Source of the DNA: Phytoseiulus persimilis
Lineage: Eukaryota; Arthropoda; Arachnida; Mesostigmata; Phytoseiidae
DNA length: 64,000 bases
Assembly (NCBI GenBank): GCA_037576195.1
Contig: CM075102.1
Span: 23,928,745-23,992,744, forward strand
Direction of reading: 5' to 3'
Each line of letters begins with the position of its first letter. Position 1 is the stretch's first letter. Shown here one piece after another: positions 26,239-37,406 of the stretch. Under the pieces are notes generated by a model that saw only the letters and a program-made list of their open reading frames with translations, was not told the origin of the DNA and searched no databases. Position numbers and translations under genes: made by a program.

Positions 26239-26295
26239 CGCTCATCTGTATGATCAACGATAGAGGCGATAGCTGCTGCGGACGTTTATTTCAGT

Positions 26296-27003
26296 GTGTC
26301 CAAACGTACTACCCTCGCACAAGCCAGCCTTCAGAGAGACCTTTTCCATCATTGCATGTGGCACTCCGAGCCCCTGCGAACCTCCCCAGAGTTGCGGAAC
26401 AATGAGTTCAGGTCGTCTGCGGAGGCATCGCTCCGTCGGGTGGCCGAGCGTTGGGCCGACCGAGACGAGATGAGGAAGAGGCAAGGGGGCATCGGAAATC
26501 GAGTCGGGAAACAGAGAAATGCGCGGCCTTGGATATCTGCCCCGGCCATCTCCCGTATCTCGAATTCTGAACCGGATATGGCAGCGGAAGAAAGGACACT
26601 CGTTCCCGGTCTCCGTTTCTCAAACCGAATTGATGAATTTATGACCGAATCGACGACAGCGACAACTACCGCGACGACAGGAGGGAATCTGATTGACGGA
26701 CTGGTTGCGCCGCTGGTGCAGTCTCGCCGTGTATTATGGAGTATCGACAGCAAATTTCAAAGACGTCACGCAGTCGTCGGCGTCCCCGTCCTCGTCGACG
26801 TCCTCCACGACGACGCTCTCGCCGCCGTCCTGGCCGCCATTGCTATTGTCATGTATGAGGGATCCCAGACGTCAAGGACACTCTCTGCCAAGTATGTGGA
26901 TTCGGGATCGAATCCGTGGACAGGATCGTCAATGATTTCCGCTGTCAATCCACCACTGGTGAAGAGCGGCGCGGAGTCACGGGTCTCGCGTTTTCGAAGA
27001 TGA
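26296..27003 (+). CDS. Longest open frame in the window (235 codons), strand ambiguous
   Basis: This plus-strand frame ends at a TGA at 27001-27003 and begins at a GTG. ATG-initiated portions start later, for example at the Met of MWHSEPL. The middle has a Thr/Ala-rich run (STTATTTATTGG) caused by a GAC/ACG-rich stretch. The N-terminal half is charged, as in a coiled region (RRVAERWADRDEMRKRQ). Most of it is opposed by open frames on the minus strand (26349-26753 and 26766-27110), and I cannot tell from the sequence which strand is real. At this GC content one frame of such length in 64 kb is not far from chance. Confidence 0.25.
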   Translation: MSKRTTLAQASLQRDLFHHCMWHSEPLRTSPELRNNEFRSSAEASLRRVAERWADRDEMRKRQGGIGNRVGKQRNARPWISAPAISRISNSEPDMAAEERTLVPGLRFSNRIDEFMTESTTATTTATTGGNLIDGLVAPLVQSRRVLWSIDSKFQRRHAVVGVPVLVDVLHDDALAAVLAAIAIVMYEGSQTSRTLSAKYVDSGSNPWTGSSMISAVNPPLVKSGAESRVSRFRR

Positions 27004-27110
27004 TCGAGTAGAGCGATAACAAACAAGCTGAACGCAGCGGACGAAATCGAAACCGGGACCCCAACAAGGATAGCGAATAAGAGAGAGAGGGAAGAAGAGA
27101 TCCGAGACAT
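26766..27110 (-). CDS. Minus-strand ATG frame with signal-anchor-like N-terminus (unrecognised)
   Basis: From an ATG at 27110 the frame encodes 114 residues. Residues 5-35 are hydrophobic (LSLLFAILVGVPVS, then FSLFVIALL), followed by DHLRKRETRD, the positive flank expected on the cytoplasmic side, and then an acidic region (EIIDDPVHGFDPESTY). That layout suits a single-pass membrane protein. A polypyrimidine-AG acceptor (TCCGCTGCGTTCAG) lies in the middle of the hydrophobic part, so the real exon might start there instead. The C-terminus is low-complexity (TSTRTGTPTTA), and an alternative frame there reads as a Glu/Asp-rich tail, hinting at an unseen splice or shift. It overlaps the 26296-27003 plus-strand frame. 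Confidence 0.25.
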   Translation of the reverse strand: MSRISSSLSLLFAILVGVPVSISSAAFSLFVIALLDHLRKRETRDSAPLFTSGGLTAEIIDDPVHGFDPESTYLAESVLDVWDPSYMTIAMAARTAARASSWRTSTRTGTPTTA

Positions 27111-27195
27111 CCGCGCTCGTGGGAGAAGTTCTTGGCTTCGCTTTGGGCAGGGAGGAAAGAGGGATTTCAATCTCCTGTTGTTCAGGCGAACTCAT

Positions 27196-29191
27196 GCTTC
27201 ATCTTGGAACTTGTTCATGCGGCCCCTACCCGAATATGCCAGCCAGCCAGCCAGCCGGTTGACTGCTTGAATGAATGGATACTTGCTCGGTCTCATTGCG
27301 GAGGCTTCAATAATGTATCCCACCAGTTCCTTCCGGGCACATTACCGCTAGCCGTCGGGCATCAATTGGCCAGCGAGCTGCTGTACTAGTGCTGCTGCTG
27401 TTGCTGGTCCAGGTCTCCCCGCCTGCCTCCACGATTGCTTGTTTGCCAGCCGACCCTCCGGCTTGCTCGTCCGTTTCACTGGTTGTCTAAGTATGTACAA
27501 GCCTCGCAGTTAATAATGTTCGTTCCGTTTGTCACTCCGGATCAGCGCATGGAGTGGAGGAGCTTACGGCAGAATATTTCAGTCTCGCACGACTCCTGAC
27601 GTTCGAGGCTTTGGTCTTGAGCCGATTCGATTATTTACTCCGTAATTATCTTTCCTTTCGAACTCGTGTATCCCTTGATGAAGCCGACTTCTGATCACCA
27701 GTTTGTCGCTTATTCTAGTCATCCATTGGATTGAGCTTTCATTAGGTTGTTGAACACCGATATCTCCTCCTGGTCGCCGGTCCCCATTTCCCCTGTCGAT
27801 CAGCCGCCCCTCGAGCCTTTCTCGTCCATTGTTTGCGTCGTCATCGTCGCGGAACCGACCCCAGCTCTCTCCCGATCGGCGAGAAGTCCCAATCGAGCAT
27901 CGCTACTTCTCAATATTGAGCCAAACAACAAAACGCGAAAACATCCTCGCGCGAGGACGGGGATACGGAGGCCTTCATTCATTTGTTCGGGTATGTTCTT
28001 CGCGCTTGAAAGTGCTAATACTTCAGTCGCGTTGGAAAATGATGGACTCGAAACTTTGCTTCCCAATTTTGCTCCTCCGATTTCCGCTCATTCCCGGGGA
28101 ATGGACCACTCCGGTGTGTGGGTCCCTGCATTCTCTTCGCTGTGCTCGGCTCCCACGTCGGGATTCCTGAGATCGATTCATCTTTCAGGGGACATCATGA
28201 GTGATTTACGGCGTGTTTTGGAATGCCCCCCCCCCCTGCGCCGTAGACTGCCGTATCTGAGTGGCATGTGCGGATTCATTTCGATTGATTGCTGACGTAT
28301 CAATAATAGGAGGCTCGGTTATCAGCTAGGAGCCTTCATTCAGCCCCTCCTCCCCCCGCCTGTCTGTTCACCGGCTTGGTTGCTTTCTCACTCTATTGTG
28401 GGATTTGCTTAAGGAGATTACGGCCGAGGGGAGAGAAGAAAGACCGCGCGATTCAATCTGTCTTAGCCTCCACATACTTTCCCCATCGCCTCCCCTCCCC
28501 CAACTTGTTCTCCTTACCTTGTTCTACCCGGGCCGCTCCCTTCGCTTCCTTCACCGAATATCGTTCGCTCCCGTGTCCTTCTTTTCCTCTCTCATTTTTC
28601 CTCCGAGCACTCCCCCCTTGAACGGTCCCCGCTGGCCCCCGAGACGTACACTTTGATGAATTAAGGCTCACCGCGGCCGCCACGGCCGCGAATAGCGGTG
28701 GTGGCCGAGGCTGAACACTTCGGCGGTTATCAATCTGAATAAGTTCTCTGTTATGAGGAACAGAACGATCTGCGGTGCGGCCGCACCGCTCCCGCTCTTG
28801 GGCCGGATTCAGTGGAACGTTACGGAAATTCGTTTAGCTAGAGAAGCTTGGCTACGGCGAATAGCCGTGCTTCAGCGATTTTGGCAAACACACTAAGCAG
28901 AGAACCAACAGGTTCGCACAGACCACCTGCAGTAGCATGAGGATCCGAATGGCATCGCCTCTTCCTTCAATTAGTTGTGTGCGTGCGCGAGCTTGTGTGT
29001 GAGTCTGTAATGCAGCTTGCGAGGTGCAACCACTACCAATACGACAGCCATTCATTCCAAGCATCCAGCTAAGCATCTCGGCAGCAAAACCACCCAGTCG
29101 ACTGGTCGGCTGCAGCCTCGACGGCCCGTCGGAAAGGAGGCCCACAGGACAACATCTGTAATCTGTAGCTACACCTGCCTCATTGTTGCAG
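27196..29191. other. No supported gene; CAGC repeat, C-tract and GC palindromes
   Basis: The stretch holds a GCC(AGCC)4 microsatellite at 27239-27256, an 11-C tract at 28226-28236 and two GC palindromes near 28.7 kb. A 182-codon plus frame (27747-28295) is opposed on the minus strand and lacks motifs. An acceptor-like TGTTGTTCAG ends at 27185. A minus-strand frame at 28852-29145 has a hydrophobic end (ILMLLQVVCANLLVLCLVC) but no clear exon borders. Confidence 0.45.
28672..28789. repeat. Pair of GC-rich perfect palindromes
   Basis: CGCGGCCG and CGGCCGCG flank a 3-nt CCA loop at 28672-28690. An uninterrupted 18-nt palindrome, GCGGTGCGGCCGCACCGC, lies at 28772-28789. Both contain the rare octamer GCGGCCGC. 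Seen directly; no function assigned. Confidence 0.9.
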
Positions 29192-29622
29192 ACTCCTTTT
29201 GTTGGAGACCTCAGATACTGCTCAGGAGAGAGCGCAGCGCGGTGGACTCACGGTCACTCCAGCAGGAACTTGAAGCAACTCGAGCCTTGGTGGCTGGCAG
29301 GTGTGTCGAGCGTTCCCAGAATTTCCGTTGATGTTGGAAGAGTCCTCCGTTCCGAAGCCTTTCTTCGGCACTATGGAATCCGAGGGGAGGTGCGGGAGCT
29401 CAGTCGCATTCCCGGGTTCGATCTCTCCTCCTGACGCTTCTGCCCACCGCTCACGTTCTTGTTTCAGGAAAGTTTTTTTTTTGGTTCCCATACTCTCCGG
29501 GTGAGTGATTTTGCAGTGGATCTCTTACCTTCTGCACTATATACGTTATTTTCAGATCCATGACTGCAGAAGTCTCTCGGGGGAGAATTCAGGAAGTGTC
29601 TCACAACTTGTTTATGCGTTGA
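29192..29622 (+). CDS. Possible three-exon 3' end of a gene (unrecognised product)
   Basis: Proposed exons are 29192-29300, 29468-29500 and 29556-29622. Acceptors are strong (CATTGTTGCAG, TTCTTGTTTCAG, CGTTATTTTCAG); donors are GCAG|GTGTGT and CCGG|GTGAGT. Phases agree throughout, giving a chain that ends with a TGA at 29620-29622. The first exon reads as a charged helix (RSLQQELEATRALVAGR). The second adds a hydrophobic stretch (KVFFLVPILSG). The third ends in RGRIQEVSHNLFMR. The middle exon is exactly 33 nt with matching phase at both ends, so it can be skipped without changing frame. The second intron would be 55 bp. A rival reading of the last exon (open to 29705, ending in SELQAQLGF) and an open minus-strand frame over 29222-29491 weaken the case. 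No upstream exon in phase was found. Confidence 0.3.
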
Positions 29623-32600
29623 GGAACGTTTCCCGCAAACGTGTTACTCCGTGTATTGAAGCTAAAAGACTCTGTTCCGAATTACAAGCGCAGCTCGGAT
29701 TCTAGAATATTCCAGTAGGAAGCTTGTCATTGAAAGAGCGGCCCGAGCTCTCCCCGCTGGTTATAATCCCCAAGGAACGATATCTGCGATCCAAGCGAAC
29801 CTCATAACTTGAGCTCTCAAGGCCTCCAATTCGAAAGCCCTGGGGACCTAGAGAAGATACTGACTGGAATCGCATTCGAACCGGCGCTGTTCGCCACCCC
29901 TTTCGTCTTTACCGGTTTTGGCGGACGCTGCTTGAGGCGTCTCAGGGAATCTCTGAGAGTTCAAGTGACCCTTCGCGATGTGACAGAGTTTTATGTTAGT
30001 TCGCCTGTTGTGGTGAGAGACCTTCAATGAAACGAACGTTGAACGTCATGCCCCCACCCGGTTCAACTCTGATTCATTCTTCAAAAGATGAATTTAACAA
30101 CAGTGCACCGACAGCGCAGGAGTAGAGCGTTTTCTGTGGTTAATGTTAACGATACCCGTTCTACGAATATACTGTCCGGTTCCGAATAATGTCCAACCGA
30201 TCCGTGGCCGTCGTCGGCGAATAATGTCCGATTCACTTGAAGCTGCAATCCACTTGACCGATCAGCAACCTTGCATACCTCATCGGCGATATGTATTCTT
30301 CGCTCTCGAAAACAGGCATGAATCTCGCTCGGCAGCCAGCCTGGCAACAGTTGTCGTTTCCCTTCGAGGATGAAGGGACCCTTGATACTGATTGTTGATG
30401 ACTGTCCTCGATGCAACGCTCTCATAAGTCTCTCTCTCTCTCTTATTTCTCTCGTGCCGACTGCTCGTTCAATCGCTGCTAACGGGATAAGCGTGTGAAC
30501 GAAAGGGGAAGCGGCGTCGATGACCAAGCATTATTAATCGGGTGTCCCTCGCTTGATTCTTATGGTACGGACCGACCGAGCCAGCGTCCAGGCCGCCGGC
30601 CGGCCCGCCTCCGAATATATCATCGATGGAGAGCACAGTAGAGATTCGGTCACGTCCAGAGATCTGAGAGACTCATGGCCTTCTCTTCGTTTGACTCCTC
30701 GCTGGTGGAAGCGTTGCCGGAGATCGGCCATCGCCTCAGCGGTCCAGCTCACTCACTCTTCACCCGTTCGGTGTAAGCCGTCACCGTAGTAGTAAAGCAC
30801 CAACCCTTCGCTAGATATAATAATGACGACGACGACCACCATGGTGATGCTGCCGCTGATAATAATAATAAAAAACAATAACAAGTCTTTCCCGTTCATG
30901 CCATTTATCAAGCATGATATTGACACAGGGCCCTCAGGACGCCATCGATTACCCTTGGTTGCCAACAAGCAGCGTTCAAACGTCGCCCATTATGCCAACG
31001 CGGCAGGCCCTCAGCGATCGGACCGGGGAGAGGTTAGAATCGCAGAGAAACGACGAGAAAATTGTGTTTGCCAAAGACTAACCCTATCTCGCACCTGACG
31101 CCTAATCGAATCATCGCGATTTACCGATCGCTAACAGAATCAACAACAGCGACGGCCGCAACAACGACATAGTATCAATCAAATGATGCCGCCCGTTATT
31201 AATCGAATCAATCAGGACGAGCTCAGATTGGAGCGCCGATCGTTCCCGCAGTCTCCCGCTTGTGCGGCGGAGACCCGCGGCGGAGCGACTTCCACAGCCA
31301 AAATTCTCGAATCGAGCGGGTCTGACCCTCGAGAGAAGAAAAGTAACTCAACACTTGGAATGGAGCGGCTCGGGTCGTGTCCAAACATTGAAAGCGGTGC
31401 TGTTCTCCTTGTTCCTCGCCCTGAAACCGTCGCTGTAGCTCCAGTGGCCGACGAGGGCTCGTATTACAGCCGTGTTGTTGTGGGGTTACAAATGAGACGC
31501 GATTCAGAAATGATACACGCTCCACGATTGTTGTCGAGGAGGATTGTGGAAACTGCGAGCGGACAACTCGGGGTGAAGGGAAAACGCCACCAAGCGAGGA
31601 GAACAACCGTGCTCGCGGCCAGTCGGCTGGGTGGGTCCTTTCAAGGATCGGTAGCCCGAGCGGACCGGACAGCGATCCATCGGAAGCAAGAGCCAGCAAG
31701 TCATACGACAACCGCGGCCATTGTGATAATATCTGCGCTGCCCCTCCGTTTTCCTCTTCTCCTCCTCCCGAGTGATTGTGGTCATAAAAACCGAACCGCG
31801 ATAAAAATCATCATTTGTAACAATTAGAACGGAGGAGGGACTCGCGATCCTTGCCCGCCGAATCTGTCCGTTCGGGGGTCCGTGTGCTTTCTCCCCCCGA
31901 ACTCGCGCGGCCCATCCAACTCCGGCCCTCGAATTTGACAGATCTTGCCCGGAGGTACGAGAAACCGATGTGTGTCGACTTCCGCCAGCTCCTGAAAGCC
32001 GTTCACTCCTGATTCCATCCCCCGCGGTCTTCAAGCAGAATTTCGGTGCCGTCCGTCCATCGGTCGGAAGCCTCTTCGGTGTTTGCCTCGACAGAGTCGG
32101 AACCATGGAATCCATGTCCCGAGAAGTCGGCCTGTCGTATCGGATGCCCGGAAATGGAAATGGAGAGGATGGCGCTTGTGACTGGGGCACCATATGCAAA
32201 TCTGCGGCTGTCGACCAAGTTACAGTCTCAAGAGCCCGAATTCTCTATCGCTCGACGTCCCCCGAGCCCGTCATCCATCGAGCCCGAAACCCCTCGAGCC
32301 CGAAATTACTCCTGGGCATAGATGAGCCAACTCAAACCTGCACTTGCAACTCGTTATATGATACGAATGATAACTCCAACTGCTTTCCGCGGGCGGTTCA
32401 GCAGCCGAAGTCCCAAAGTCCAATGTTTCGACTAAGACTGCATTGTCGATTCGCTCGAATCGGAAAGTGATCGGAGTCGGAAACGAGTCATTCTCATTAC
32501 AGAACATCACTGACCATTGACGGGAAAACAGTCCCAATCGTGAAACTTACGAGTGATGTTGTTCGGTACCGTGGGTCTTTCTTCGCACGAGGGCACTTCT

Positions 32601-34174
32601 CATGAGGCCTGCAGACAAGTGACATGCTCCCATTTTGTCTTCGGTCAAATTGGTCCAGAATGGTATCTATTTTGGTTCCGCACTTCAAAAAAAAATCCGC
32701 AAATTCGGGGCATCAGATTGAGGTTCGGCCGGGGCATCACAGAGGTTACAGCTCAGACTGTTGAGCTGCATCTTCCGTTATTTCCCAGTCTTCAGAGAGA
32801 CAATTGATCATCACTCCTTTCTTGGAGGGTCGAGGAATCGATGAAAAGAAGGTGAAGATGAGAATTCTTGATCGCCCTCGCTTAAGCGCGCAAGCGAGAT
32901 CCGGGACCTCACGTAATCTTCGTCAAGCCTCACGGTCTCCGACAAGCTGAGTAAGGATTCCGTCAAGCCATCTGACCTCACGGTCCACGCTATGAGATCT
33001 AAGCTGCAACTTTCTTAATGTGTGTCGCTCGCGACTCACTCAGGTTGACGCGGGCGGAGATTTTCTTATCGTTACTCTCACAGAGGTCGAAAGGTGGCAT
33101 TGCAACAACACCTAACGAAGCGAGGCAAGAGTCCAATATGGAGCCGAGCGAACGATAATGCCCGTAATAATCCGAACATGATCAAGGAAGTTATATTACC
33201 GAGTTCGAAAAGCGAGGGCAGGGAAGAATGGGCAGCTGATCGTTCGAGGCGAGAACTTTTCGTTCCGGGCTTCATTCGTTCTCGGGCTAAACTCATTTCG
33301 GTACTCTCTTCGCCTGCTCCAACCCAACGACAACTCCTCGTCTCATCGTTGCCCCCACCCGCCCAAGTTGGCCCTCGTGCCTTCAGCTGCTCTATTGTGT
33401 CCGAGTAATCTGGCTCGCAGCTCACGAACTAATATTCAGGGTATGACCTTCCTTTGATATTCTAATCCTGCGCCAACGGTGATGCCAGTCAAAAAAGACA
33501 GCGAACACCGCCGTCCGGCCGCCCTCGCTTCGCCCGTGGCCTGCGTTCTCGCCTTCCTGTACAAAGCGGAACTTCTACTCGCAAAAAATATCACTGCCGT
33601 CGTAGACACCATGAAGCTAAGCCGGAACTTTGTGGAGCTCGGAATGAATATTGATACGCCAAGACCAGGATCCGCCGCACAATGTGCTTTTTGATTGCAC
33701 CTTCGGCTCGCTCATCCTCGCGCATTATCCAAAAGCTAGGGCTTCCGTGGCGCGAAAGAGATCTCGCGCTTCCCGGACTGCGCCATCGGAACGAGTTTCC
33801 CGAAAGTCCTGCTCCGCGAGAGTGGAATCGTGTGAAGCTGCGTTTTACTCGATCATTATAAGAACCCTCGCAGCAAGGATGGTCTTCCTGGATGTCTACA
33901 TTCTGGAGGCATCGAGCAATTGAGACGTTGAGCTTCTGCTTGTGCCGGAGTCGGCATCTCGACGAGCCAAATTGGGACGAAGAGGTTCGGAATCGGCGTA
34001 ATATCTCCTTTCCGTCCTCATATCGGCTTGGAAACATCTCTGATAGCCCTTTTCCTGGGTTTTTGGTCACGGTTCGCTGAAAGCTCAAGAGGGAGGGGGA
34101 GAGGGGTGGGGACCTGCAAGAACGATCTGATCCCGAGTAGAATCGGTGTGGATCAGTTCCGACACCCTTTTCAG
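29623..34174. other. No gene I can assign; long opposed open frames at 31.2-32.5 kb
   Basis: A 214-codon plus frame (31183-31827), a 231-codon minus frame (31504-32199) and a 166-codon plus frame (31970-32470) overlap one another. At most one strand can be coding in any place, and none shows a domain. A 201-codon minus frame lies at 33591-34196 opposite two shorter plus frames. (AAT)n- and (GAC)n-rich stretches occur at 30815-30880. At 32880-32995 there is a degenerate repeat of the word CGTCAAGC/CCTCACGG. Confidence 0.4.
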
Positions 34175-34361
34175 GGGGAGTCGAGTTAAAGTACATATGT
34201 TCATATGCGCGACCTGGGATGCGGATCCCAGATTTAGGGGCGACTTTGTTGTGCGACTGAAGTATCTAGTTCGTGAGAGACTTATGAGCGCATCACCGCG
34301 ATCGATGGAGAGTTGTCTATTAAGATTTTGCGGAGCTTCTAGAGTGCGAGGCATAATATGA
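34175..34361 (+). CDS. Exon-like terminal block, about 61 residues (unrecognised)
   Basis: An acceptor-like GACACCCTTTTCAG ends at 34174. The following frame, one base in, is open to a TGA at 34359-34361. The translation (VKVHMFICATWDADPRF, later FVVRLKYLVRERLM) is balanced in composition and ends with CGASRVRGII. No donor or upstream exon was matched, and no family is recognised. The opposite strand is open as well. Confidence 0.2.
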
Positions 34362-37217
34362 GCTCGATAATTGCAAAATAATAAGGCTCATGCTGGAAGT
34401 GAGCCATTCCACCGAGTCCGTCGCGCCGAGCTGCCAAACGAACAACTGTGGAAGACACCTCAATGTAAGCTTTCCGAGGACTTTCCCGCCCATGACATCG
34501 GGAGCAACTTCGATCCTACGGACTTGGACTTCGTTTTCGGGGACGCGAAAATTCCACGATCCGCCTGTGTAAGGGCACAGAGCCGTGTGGAATTAACCAC
34601 CCAGTTCCGGGAAAACTTGAACGCCGCCATGCTCCGCGTTCGAATTCATCCTGGCTGTGAAAGCGACGGGGAAGTTCCGCTTCAGCCGGGATTCTCTTGG
34701 GTGGGAACCATTTTGCACGCAGCGGGGTGAATTTCCGATGGTGTTTGCGTTTTCTGTTTTCTGCTACTGACTCCCGACGACCAGCCCCGGCTCCAGCTTC
34801 AGGATTTGGGCGGTCCCAAGCGGAGCGAACTTGGGTTCACAATGAGTGTCAAAGCCAGAGCTTTGAATCTCAAGCCATATATGGCGAACCAAGTTGATTC
34901 TGTTTTTTGTTTTGGAGCCGCACTTTTCGCGGAGCTTTCTCGTTCGCGCACCGACAGAGCTTCTCTCGGGCTCCCTCCTCTGATACCCTGCCCGGCTGCA
35001 AAGACACACGCACACACTCGCAAATACCATACACTGAACTTTGAGACAAAGGAACGGAGTCCGGCAACTGCCGGAACGGGAAAAAGCGGTCGGCCGTGCA
35101 GCTTCTCCTTATACTTACCGGGGTTCTCGGATTGCAGCACGCACGCGCGCGCTCTGACTCGATCGGACGGGAGGAACAAAACCGAGAGATTCCACCGGAC
35201 CAAGTTCCCGATCCGCGCTTGATGCTGCGTTGCCGTCTGATGCCGGTGAGACGACCTTTCAGAGTTCGCTGTCATCCGCACTCAATGACCTCAAAGCTTT
35301 TCCTCTGTATCAGCCGCATTCCTGTTTTCCTGTTCTCTTGTCACCTCGAATTTTCAATCCCAGAGGGAGAGCTGATTCCTTCTTTCGCCTCGCATCACTG
35401 ACGTCAGCACCTCGGGTTCTGATTTTATCGCCGACCCCACTTTTCGGCCGAGTATCGGGTCGCGGGTTCGAACCTGTTGCGCAGCCTATCTGAGTCGAGG
35501 TGTATCAGCCGGGAGCTCGCGTTCAGCGAGAGAGGCGGGCTTCGTCTGTTTCCCTTCATTTCTAGACGGGCTCCCGTCGACGTTCTGCGACAGGGAGGAG
35601 AACATGGGAAACTGCTCGTGTTATCAGAGGGATCAGGGAGCTCTCAGTCCTTTCCCTCGTCCAGGTTCTCCGCTCCCTGCGGTTCGTCGCTTTCTGCACG
35701 AGATCCACTGGAAATTCGTCGAGAGATATTGTCCAACCGCAGATGGGAACAGTGAGAGAATAAAAAGAGGGACGCGAGCGAGGTCAATGGAGAAAGCAAC
35801 GAAAAAGGGAACAATCAATCGTTCCTAAAAATTGACATCGATGAAATCGTCCGAAAGTGGAAGGAAACCTCACAGACCCGAGAACAGTTCGGGGAGCACG
35901 CCAAAAAAATATTCATCGAGGCCGTTCGCGAGAGGGGCACCGCGAACCCTCCCGAAGGATGTTGTTTTTGTGTCCTGGCGGGACAAGTGATCCGGTGTGT
36001 GGCACAACACACTCATCATTCGCACCAGCTCAATAAGCAGAACGATTCGGAACAGCTCCAAAACTTTTCGTCGTTCGGAGACCGTACGTTTAAAGGAAAC
36101 CCATCCGTACGGGAAGTCGTGAAACCCCACAAAGGGTCAAAGTCTAGGTTGAGCAGGATTCCGTTCCCGGTGCACGACGAACCTGATTCCTCGCCGTCCC
36201 CTGTCGCCTCGGAGAACTGAAAACTTGATGCTGAGGGTTCGAGCGGCTAGAATTCAATTAGGAGTTGCTCTTCTGCAGAGGGAAGGCGCAGCCGAGCATC
36301 GTCAACGCCTGAGCGCTCTCGGGCAGCCGATACATTCATAATTGACTGGAAAATTGATTTTAACTTCGTCATCGTCAGAAGCGTTGATCTGTTTCGAGGT
36401 GGTCGAGAACAAGCGGCAAGCAGCTTATGGAAGTGCACTGAGTATCAAGTCATATGAGTTTCCCGCCGTTGGCGGAGATGCCGCTCTGTCCACACTTGCG
36501 AGGGTTACGCACTCTTCCCGTCGCTGCACGTGAGGTTCCTCGAAGGCCCAGAGTGGAGTTGAGGAGGCGCACGCGCGCTAGGCTAGAGACACGGGCGAGG
36601 AGCACCAGAAGGCTATACTGGTCAGTCTGGTGTTCGGCTCGATTGTCCGTCATGAGGCCCTCCAATAGGACGGGACGAACCGGGCTAGCGAGTTACGATG
36701 CTTGTTGCTTGTGGGGCCGTGCAACCGGACTCAGGCTGCTGCACGGAATGGAACGAGACGGCTCCATTAATCTCCCCATTTAATATTGCTAACAAGTCGC
36801 CGGCTCTGCTGACTGGCTGCCATACGGTTGCTCGCTCACTTGGTTTCCTTTTTGTCTCCTCCGATGGAGCGCCACGCCTTTTTACACCGAAGCAGATGGT
36901 GGCGGTCGTCGCGGCGATGTTGCTTGCTTGCTCCCTGCCCACGACGGCTGAACTAGCAACATGCTGCTTCTGACGACGTAGTGCTACCTCAGCTGATAAC
37001 CTCACTACCACTCAAGGTTATTGGGAGCGAGCGACCGATTGTGTCTCGGGTAAATGGAACACACCCGAACAAATGGATGAGTGAAGAAACGAATGAATGG
37101 AGAAATCTGGCCGGGCATGCGGCTCACGGCACGACAAAAGTACACATAAGCCGCCGATTGGGAATGTTGCGAGTCGGCGAACGTCTGTGGATGGAGAAAC
37201 GGCGAGCAGGCAGGCTG
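34362..37217. other. No supported gene
   Basis: Frames of 120-160 codons occur on both strands over 34371-35281, largely opposed. A GGTTCGAACC box at 35466-35475 follows a GGCCGAGTA word, but the arms do not fold as a tRNA. A further plus frame at 36981-37235 overlaps the coding-like minus block at 37218-37406 only at its end and has weaker codon-position bias. Confidence 0.4.
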
Positions 37218-37406
37218 TCACTGACGGTTGATTAGTATGTATTTGTGTACACACAGCGGAACGTGTTCCATTGCGGAATCCTCCGAAATACTCGGGTTCA
37301 CTGCGTCCGTCATGAAGAGGTTTCCCGCGAAGAGGTCCCCCGTGTGCACTCCCGCGAGAGCGGCGTTTCGTGTTTGCTGCCAACACCCGTGCCATTTATT
37401 GCTCAA
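37218..37406 (-). CDS. Minus-strand coding-like block (unrecognised), possibly an internal exon
   Basis: GC is about 57, 41 and 64 percent at codon positions 1, 2 and 3, a good coding-type pattern. The frame contains NAALAGVHTGDLFAGNLFM and ends VHKYILINRQ before a TGA. An acceptor-like GTGTTGGCAG near the 5' edge would start the exon at the CAAACACG beyond it. Near the 3' edge a donor-like GTGTGTAC is followed by TACTAAT, a near-consensus branch-point sequence, and then by GTCAG and GACAG. The apparent C-terminus may therefore be intron read-through, although the implied intron would be only about 40 nt. No family was recognised. Confidence 0.3.
   Translation of the reverse strand: MSNKWHGCWQQTRNAALAGVHTGDLFAGNLFMTDAVNPSISEDSAMEHVPLCVHKYILINRQ

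Noticed and set aside
30190..30260. LFADD in a minus-strand frame, recalling the reverse transcriptase YADD box
   Set aside because: No surrounding reverse transcriptase motifs and no long frame.
31183..32470. Cluster of frames of 166-231 codons
   Set aside because: Frames overlap on both strands, lack motifs and show no clear codon-position bias where checked; they are recorded as unassigned sequence.
35448..35490. Possible tRNA gene around GGTTCGAACC
   Set aside because: Only two base pairs of the T stem form, and there is no anticodon arm or acceptor stem.
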